A model generated the notes under the pieces. It made no database searches. It was given only the letters and a program-made list of their open reading frames with translations, and was not told the DNA's origin. A stretch of DNA of 7,231 bases from positions 1 through 7,231 of the forward strand of contig CAMJRV010000115.1 in NCBI GenBank assembly GCA_946408315.1, written 5' to 3'. Within the stretch, counting starts at the first letter, position 1. The number at the start of each line of letters is the position of its first letter. The DNA is from an uncultured Bacillota bacterium (lineage in GTDB: Bacteria > Bacillota > Clostridia > Peptostreptococcales > Anaerovoracaceae). Both the position numbers and the translations under genes were made by a program. Shown here piece after piece: positions 1-4,289 of this stretch.

Positions 1-24
1 GTCTATGAGTTTATCACGATTCAT
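1..24 (-). CDS. 5' end of an unidentified divergent gene (partial)
   Basis: Read on the minus strand, an ATG at base 24 opens a frame that runs off the left edge of the window after eight codons (MNRDKLID). It is preceded by a good ribosome binding site, AAAAGGAG, at bases 33-40, with 8 bases between GGAG and the ATG. That is the main reason to call a gene here. Eight residues are too few to identify the product, so no function is proposed. The gene is divergent from the M23 peptidase gene and shares about 200 bases of AT-rich control region with it. The call rests on the start signal alone; a chance match is possible. Confidence 0.5.
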
Positions 25-78
25 ATGATTTACTCCTTTTCATAAAAAGTTATTTTTGCCGTTAGCAGGTAGAAGTTA

Positions 79-108
79 TTATTCGTTAATAAAAGAATTT
101 TATTCGAA
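79..108. repeat. AT-rich palindrome and 21-bp-spaced direct repeat in the divergent control region
   Basis: TTATTCG occurs at 79-85 and again at 100-106, exactly 21 bases apart, so both copies face the same side of the helix. The same bases contain an inverted repeat: AATAAAA (88-94) and TTTTATT (98-104) around a 3-base centre, flanked by TTCG (82-85) and CGAA (105-108) with a 2-base asymmetry. It lies between two divergently starting genes, so an operator for a dimeric or tandem-binding regulator is plausible. The stretch is very AT-rich, which makes such matches easier by chance, and no bound protein can be named. Confidence 0.4.
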
Positions 109-153
109 AATTTGAAAAGGGGGCATACACATCCAAAATCAATAATATCTCTA

Positions 154-159
154 TATAAT
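154..159 (+). promoter_or_regulatory. Candidate -10 box for the M23 peptidase gene
   Basis: A perfect TATAAT lies at 154-159, about 67 bases before the peptidase start. At the usual 16-18 base distance upstream there is no good -35 box (the sequence around 130-136 is ATCCAA-like). The promoter may therefore be weak or need an activator. A TTGAAA at 112-117 is 36 bases away and too far to pair with it. The call is based on the hexamer and its position only. Confidence 0.45.
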
Positions 160-225
160 TGAGCCTGAAAATATCGACATCATGAAAAACGAGCGGCTCT
201 GCATTAAAGCGGAGGTATTACATAA

Positions 226-891
226 ATGAACGCATTTGAAAAATTTGCAATGAGGTTAACACGAAGCAGAAAGAGAAGAAAAACTATTTCTCATGTGCTG
301 GTGGGGACAGTGATTTTTTTTGCTGTTGTTTTGGGATCTGTCATTTCTTTATTAACCGCACCCGTTGATGCCCGATCAAATTCTTTTAATAAGGACGAAA
401 CAGAGCGCCTTGGCGCTGTACAAGCAAACATTGAGTATCGCAATGGAATTCCGATGATAGACAGCGCTGAAGCAACCGGTATATACCCATGGCCTTTGAA
501 CGGAGTGGTTACCTGTAAATATGGATGGAGGGTGCTTTGCGGAGAGAATGATTTCCATGGAGGTCTGGATATAAGCACCGGAGAAAACGACCCGATTATT
601 GCGATCGCCGATGGCGTCGTAGAACGAATCCGGATCGATAAAAAGAGCTATGGCCTGTATGTGCTGATAAAGCATGATGACGGTTTTTATACCTTGTGCG
701 CTCATCTTGCCAAAACCTATGTAAAAGAGGGAGATCGAGTTAAGCAGGGAGAAAAAATCGCCCTGGAAGGCGGGGAACCTGGAGTAGATCCCTATCCGGG
801 CCGAAGCACAGGACGGCATCTCCACTTTGAAATAAGACAGACCGCAAATAGCAATTCCCGAATCGATCCACTTCTCTTTCTGAATAAATGA
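226..891 (+). CDS. Membrane-anchored M23 family (LytM-type) peptidoglycan endopeptidase
   Basis: This is probably a zinc metallo-endopeptidase that cuts peptide cross-links in peptidoglycan outside the membrane. The 221-residue product begins with a very basic stretch (residues 10-19) and one hydrophobic span (about 21-43), giving a type II signal-anchor topology. A short linker follows, and the M23 domain fills residues 87-220. The zinc ligands are visible: H111 and D115 in HGGLD and H200 in HLHFE. H160 in CAHL and H198 are the usual additional active-site histidines, so the enzyme looks catalytically intact. The start is ATG 226, with GGAGG at 211-215. There are no SH3, LysM or coiled-coil domains, so it is a minimal form. 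C97 and C105 flank the first strand-turn of the domain. The gene has its own upstream region and is separated by 96 bases and a promoter from glf, so it is probably a separate transcript. Family assignment is firm; whether it acts in division, growth or sporulation is not visible. Confidence 0.9.
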   Translation: MNAFEKFAMRLTRSRKRRKTISHVLVGTVIFFAVVLGSVISLLTAPVDARSNSFNKDETERLGAVQANIEYRNGIPMIDSAEATGIYPWPLNGVVTCKYGWRVLCGENDFHGGLDISTGENDPIIAIADGVVERIRIDKKSYGLYVLIKHDDGFYTLCAHLAKTYVKEGDRVKQGEKIALEGGEPGVDPYPGRSTGRHLHFEIRQTANSNSRIDPLLFLNK

Positions 892-905
892 AGAAGCGTT
901 CGCGG

Positions 906-933
906 TTGTTCTTTATTAGAAATTTGATATAAT
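906..933 (+). promoter_or_regulatory. Extended -10 promoter for the glf / two-component operon
   Basis: TTGTTC (906-911) and TATAAT (928-933) are separated by 16 bases, and the -10 box is preceded by TG plus one base (925-927), the extended -10 arrangement. The start of transcription would fall near 940, leaving a leader of about 48 bases before the glf GTG. The promoter sits in the short gap after the M23 stop codon. It is the only convincing promoter before the terminator at 4184, so it probably serves glf and both signalling genes. Confidence 0.7.
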
Positions 934-987
934 AAAGATATAAAAGAGCATGAAGCAGGTTCGATTTGAAGAAGGAGAGCACCAATT

Positions 988-2112
988 GTGAGCAAAAAAT
1001 ATGACTATTTAATTGTAGGCGCCGGTTTATTTGGAGCTGTCTTTGCAAATAGAGCACACCGGGCAGGAAAATCCTGCATTGTTTTGGAAAAGAGAAATCA
1101 TATTGCGGGCAATGCCTATACCCGTCTGGAGGCAGGCATTCCGATACACCAGTACGGCGCCCACATTTTTCATACCGGCAATCGTCAGGTATATGAATAT
1201 CTGAGCCAGTTTGCCCAGTTTAACCATTACGTGAATTCCCCGATTGCGAACTACAAGGGAGAAATCTACAATCTGCCCTTTAATATGAACACCTTTCATC
1301 AAATGTGGGGAGTGGTCACGCCTGGACAAGCTCAAAACGAATTGTCCAGGCAGATTGAAAAGCATTATACCGAGAATCCTCAAAATTTGGAAGAGCAGGC
1401 AATCAACCTGGTCGGTCCCGATATTTATGAGAAACTGATCAAGGGCTATACGGAAAAGCAGTGGGGCCGCCCTTGTACACAATTGCCTTCCTTTATCATC
1501 CGGCGGCTGCCTTTGCGCTTCACATACGATAACAACTACTTCAACGATCCCTATCAGGGAATCCCGGTTGATGGTTACACAAAAATGGTCGAACGCATGC
1601 TGGAAGGCATCGAGGTCCGTCTTCAAACCGATTATTTCGATGACAGGTCATATTGGGATTCGTTGGCAAAACGGATCGTCTACAGCGGTCCGATCGATGC
1701 GTATTTTCACTGCTGCTACGGCGCCTTGCAATATCGGAGCCTGCGCTTTGAAACGGAGGTGCTGGATTGCCGCAACTATCAGGGAAACGCAGTCGTCAAC
1801 TATACCGACAGGGAAATCCCGTTCACGCGCATGATCGAGCACAAGCACTTTACATTCGGTCAGCAGCCCAACACAGTGATTACCAGGGAGTACAGCCAGG
1901 AGTGGGCGCCTGGGAAAGAGCCGTACTACCCGATCAACGACTCGGAAAACTCCGCATTATATGAAAAATATCGGCTGCTCACAGAGAGGGAGCCGAACGT
2001 TCTGTTCGGCGGCCGGCTTGCCGAGTACCAGTATTATGATATGGACAAGACGGTGGAGCGGGCACTGGAGTATACGACGCCGGAGCTGCTGTCGATCAGG
2101 GATAAACAATAG
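988..2112 (+). CDS. glf: UDP-galactopyranose mutase
   Basis: This flavoenzyme interconverts UDP-galactopyranose and UDP-galactofuranose in the cytoplasm, supplying the donor for galactofuranose-containing surface polysaccharides. The 374-residue product is of normal bacterial length. The N-terminal FAD-binding fold shows GAGLFG (11-16) and E34 at the end of the second strand, followed by RNHIAGNAY. Family signatures follow: YGAHIFHT (56-63), YTEKQWG (154-160), LPLRFTYDNNYF (174-185), SGPIDAYF (233-240), SLRFETE (251-257), EHKHF (284-288) and GGRLAEYQYYDMD (341-353). R177 and R281 match the two arginines that hold the UDP-sugar diphosphate in characterised enzymes. The start is GTG 988, with AAGGAG at 972-977 and a leader from the promoter at 906-933. 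The stop at 2110-2112 lies 11 bases before the response regulator start, so the three genes are very likely co-transcribed. No galactofuranosyltransferase is in the window, so the acceptor glycan is unknown. Identity is near certain. Confidence 0.97.
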   Translation: MSKKYDYLIVGAGLFGAVFANRAHRAGKSCIVLEKRNHIAGNAYTRLEAGIPIHQYGAHIFHTGNRQVYEYLSQFAQFNHYVNSPIANYKGEIYNLPFNMNTFHQMWGVVTPGQAQNELSRQIEKHYTENPQNLEEQAINLVGPDIYEKLIKGYTEKQWGRPCTQLPSFIIRRLPLRFTYDNNYFNDPYQGIPVDGYTKMVERMLEGIEVRLQTDYFDDRSYWDSLAKRIVYSGPIDAYFHCCYGALQYRSLRFETEVLDCRNYQGNAVVNYTDREIPFTRMIEHKHFTFGQQPNTVITREYSQEWAPGKEPYYPINDSENSALYEKYRLLTEREPNVLFGGRLAEYQYYDMDKTVERALEYTTPELLSIRDKQ

Positions 2113-2123
2113 GGGGAAAATGT

Positions 2124-2831
2124 ATGCTGCGAATCGCACTGGTGGAGGACGAGCCGGATGTACAGTGCCAGTTGACCGAATATATTCACCGGTATGAACA
2201 AGAGGCTGGTGAAAAATTCGAGATGACTGTGTTTTCCGATGGAATTGATATTGTTTCCGACTATACGGGAGGTTATGACATCATATTTCTGGACATACAA
2301 ATGCGGCACATGGACGGGATGACTGCGGCGAAACGTATTCGGGAAATGGATCAGAATGTCGTCATCGTTTTTATTACCAATATGGCAAACTATGCAATTC
2401 GGGGCTATGCTGTCAATGCAACGGACTACGTTCTCAAGCCTGTACCTTATTTTGCTTTTTCCCAAGTGCTTCAAAGGGCCATATCACGGGTGAAAACGCT
2501 TACGCAAAGCCATCTGATGCTGCCGATCGAAGGCGGTGTTATAAAGCTGAGTACCGCAGAAGTAATCTACATCGAAAGTATAAGCCGCCATTTGGTGGTG
2601 CACACCAAGACAAAGGCCTTTACAGTATCAGGTACTCTAAAGGACATGGAGCAAAAGCTGGAAAACCTGCACTTTTTTCGCTGTAATAACTGCTATCTGG
2701 TCAATCTTGCTCATGTGGAAAATGTAAAGCACAATGACTTAACCGTTGGAGGATATGTGCTGCAGATCAGCCGGCCGCGGAAAAAGTCATTTATGGATGC
2801 TCTTGCGGATTATGTAGGGAGGGCAAGATGA
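2124..2831 (+). CDS. LytTR-family response regulator (AgrA/VirR-like)
   Basis: This is a phosphorylation-dependent transcription factor, the likely partner of the kinase encoded next. The 235-residue product has a receiver domain (1-122) with acidic residues E8 and D9, phospho-acceptor D57 in IIFLDIQM, switch residue T85 in VFITN and K105 in VLKP. A LytTR DNA-binding domain (about 130-230) follows, with the signatures VIYIES (147-152) and YLVNLAHV (191-198). Proteins of this class bind two short direct repeats about two helical turns apart. The start is ATG 2124, with AGGGGG at 2111-2116; this site overlaps the glf stop codon, which suggests translational coupling. An ATG at 2120 is out of frame. 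The stop overlaps the kinase start. C187 and C190 form a CxxC in the DNA-binding domain; C187 aligns with the region of the redox-active C199 of staphylococcal AgrA. The target is not proven; a candidate site is at 4159-4192. Confidence 0.95.
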   Translation: MLRIALVEDEPDVQCQLTEYIHRYEQEAGEKFEMTVFSDGIDIVSDYTGGYDIIFLDIQMRHMDGMTAAKRIREMDQNVVIVFITNMANYAIRGYAVNATDYVLKPVPYFAFSQVLQRAISRVKTLTQSHLMLPIEGGVIKLSTAEVIYIESISRHLVVHTKTKAFTVSGTLKDMEQKLENLHFFRCNNCYLVNLAHVENVKHNDLTVGGYVLQISRPRKKSFMDALADYVGRAR

Positions 2832-4132
2832 GCCAGTCGCTTCCGGATATTCCACGCTTGTTCACGGCTATTGCAGAATGGGCAGCTTACGTCATTTATA
2901 TCGTGCCGCTGAAAAAGAGATTTCAAACCCCTTTTATCGTGCTTTTATTAATGGGATTGCTTGTACTCCAATGTGCGCTTCAAATAGCGGCAGGAATGCT
3001 GCCGATTCAGTTTTGGGTGCCCGGCATGATCGCTGCTGTGGGCTTGATGTTCGCAGGTATTTTCCTCTGCTGCGAGACTTCCGCTTTTGACGCAGGGTAC
3101 TGCTGTGCGCGTGCGTTCATCACTGCAGAGCTTGCTGCTTCGCTGGGATGGCAGCTTTACTGTTATTTCTTTTTGGATCGCTCAGGGGATAGCGCGTTGG
3201 TTTCCATTGCCGTTGTAGGAATAACCTATATCTGCGTCTTTTCTGTAATCTATGTGTTGGAATCCAAGAGAATGCCCTATAACACCCGTCTTAACGTAAC
3301 CGCCATGGAACTCGTCAGTGCGTTGTTGATCGCCGCCGCCGTCTTCACTATCAGCAATGTTTATTTTGCGGTGCAGTCTTCGATTTTCTCGGCGTCTACA
3401 GGCGCATCTCTCTTCTTCATCCGCACTGCGGTGGATTTCAGCGGTGTGACGATGCTTTACGCCCAGCAGGAACAGCGTAACGAAATCCGTCTGCAACGCG
3501 AGGTGGAGGTACTTGATAACGTATTGCACCGACAATACAATCAATACAAGAAGTTTCGGGGGAGCATCGAACTGCTCAATCACAAATACCACGACCTAAA
3601 GCATCAGATCGCAGTGATCCGTGCGGAAAGTGATCCTGTAAAGAAGGAATCCTATCTGGCGGAAATGGATCAGGCGCTCAAGGTATACAGCACTCATATC
3701 GACACGGGAAACAAGGTGCTGGACATTGTGCTTACAGAAAAAGCCCTGTATTGCACCGAGCAGGATATCACTCTGACTTGTGTGGCGGACGGCGTCCTGC
3801 TGAATTTTATGGAAGCAATGGATATCTGCACAATCTTCGGAAACGCACTGGATAATGCCATCGAGAGTGTCCGCAAGTTGAACGACGTGGAAAAACGGCT
3901 TATCAGGGTCGCCGTTTACGCCCAGAACGACATGCTGATGCTGCGCTTTGAAAATTATACGGAAGAACCTCTCATTTTTGAAAACGGCCTGCCCGCCACG
4001 ACCAAGCAAGACAAAAACTATCACGGCTACGGCATCAAGAGCATCCTGCACACTGCGGAAAAGTACAGTGGAAACATGACCATTCACCATGAAAACAACT
4101 GGTTTATTATGCGGGTGCTGATTCCGGCCTGA
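2828..4132 (+). CDS. GHKL-type membrane sensor histidine kinase (AgrC-like)
   Basis: This protein is predicted to sense an extracellular or membrane signal and phosphorylate the LytTR regulator. The 434-residue product has about six hydrophobic spans in residues 15-212, with no sizeable external domain. A charged coiled-coil-like linker (about 212-248) and a dimerisation segment follow, with the probable phosphorylated histidine H255 in KYHDLKHQ. The ATPase domain (about 295-434) shows the N-box FGNALDNAIES (337-347, N339 and N343) and the glycine motif HGYGIKSI (399-406), the GHKL pattern rather than the classical HisKA type. The ATG overlaps the regulator stop as ATGA, and GGGAGG at 2817-2822 provides the ribosome binding site. 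Order (regulator first), overlap and family match make the two a cognate pair. Homologues in this class often detect peptides (AgrC) but no AgrB/AgrD-like processing gene or peptide gene is in the window, so the ligand is open. Confidence 0.93.
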   Translation: MSQSLPDIPRLFTAIAEWAAYVIYIVPLKKRFQTPFIVLLLMGLLVLQCALQIAAGMLPIQFWVPGMIAAVGLMFAGIFLCCETSAFDAGYCCARAFITAELAASLGWQLYCYFFLDRSGDSALVSIAVVGITYICVFSVIYVLESKRMPYNTRLNVTAMELVSALLIAAAVFTISNVYFAVQSSIFSASTGASLFFIRTAVDFSGVTMLYAQQEQRNEIRLQREVEVLDNVLHRQYNQYKKFRGSIELLNHKYHDLKHQIAVIRAESDPVKKESYLAEMDQALKVYSTHIDTGNKVLDIVLTEKALYCTEQDITLTCVADGVLLNFMEAMDICTIFGNALDNAIESVRKLNDVEKRLIRVAVYAQNDMLMLRFENYTEEPLIFENGLPATTKQDKNYHGYGIKSILHTAEKYSGNMTIHHENNWFIMRVLIPA

Positions 4133-4158
4133 TCGTATTTCTTGAGGGGCTTTCGATT

Positions 4159-4192
4159 TGACAGGTTAAGCGTCCAAAATGACAATCTATGC
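4159..4192. promoter_or_regulatory. Candidate LytTR operator (direct repeat, 21-bp period)
   Basis: TGACA at 4159-4163 recurs at 4180-4184, exactly 21 bases later. Compared over 13 positions (4159-4171 against 4180-4192) the copies share TGACAnnnTAnGC, 9 of 13 identical. Two short direct repeats about 21-22 bases apart, just upstream of a promoter with a poor -35 box, is the arrangement known for AgrA, ComE and VirR sites. Here the repeats end 5 bases before the weak -35 box of the GH3 gene, and the LytTR regulator gene is immediately upstream. The sequence does not closely match the AgrA consensus, and no second copy was found upstream of glf, so this is a candidate only. Confidence 0.4.
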
Positions 4193-4221
4193 AGATTTTG
4201 TCCTCTGCATGGATTTTTTTT
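4184..4221 (+). terminator. Rho-independent terminator of the glf / two-component operon
   Basis: A 12-base-pair stem joins AATCTATGCAGA (4184-4195) to TCTGCATGGATT (4204-4215), with one G-U pair and an 8-base loop. The RNA then runs into a U tract (T at 4214-4221). It begins about 50 bases after the kinase stop codon. This is a textbook terminator and makes it likely that the GH3 gene needs its own promoter. Confidence 0.88.
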
Positions 4222-4228
4222 GTATAAT
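4198..4228 (+). promoter_or_regulatory. Candidate promoter of the permuted GH3 gene
   Basis: A perfect TATAAT lies at 4223-4228, directly after the terminator T tract. The best -35 candidate is TTGTCC (4198-4203), with a long 19-base spacer and only 4 of 6 consensus bases. Transcription would start near 4235, leaving a leader of about 55 bases. A weak -35 and a long spacer are typical of promoters that need an activator, which agrees with the candidate LytTR repeats just upstream. Part of this promoter lies inside the terminator loop and 3' arm. Confidence 0.55.
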
Positions 4229-4274
4229 TGCTCCGGCGGTATCAATTTAGAATTAATTATGCAGTATTGTGAAT

Positions 4275-4282
4275 GAGAGGAG
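4275..4282 (+). promoter_or_regulatory. Ribosome binding site that sets the GH3 start at 4290
   Basis: GAGAGGAG (AGGAG core at 4278-4282) lies 7 bases before ATG 4290, an ideal distance. An in-frame GTG at 4269 would add seven residues, but it lies upstream of this site and has no ribosome binding site of its own. The basic, signal-anchor-like sequence also begins at the 4290 methionine. The later start was therefore chosen. Confidence 0.85.
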
Positions 4283-4289
4283 ATCGATC

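Noticed and set aside
182..229. A 15-codon frame (starts MKNERLCIK) whose TGA overlaps the M23 ATG as ATGA
   Set aside because: There is no ribosome binding site before its ATG, and the GGAGG at 211-215 already serves the M23 start. The overlap is probably chance.
891..913. Possible terminator after the M23 gene (AAGAA ... TTCTT)
   Set aside because: The pairing is weak, AU-rich and interrupted by a large asymmetric loop. The same bases contain the -35 box of the glf promoter.
1568..1834. Plus-strand alternative frame inside glf
   Set aside because: It overlaps a strongly conserved part of glf in another frame and shows no motif or start signal of its own.
4269..4289. Upstream in-frame GTG as the start of the permuted GH3 gene
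   Set aside because: It has no ribosome binding site, and the good AGGAG at 4278-4282 is placed correctly for ATG 4290 and would lie inside the gene if the GTG were used.
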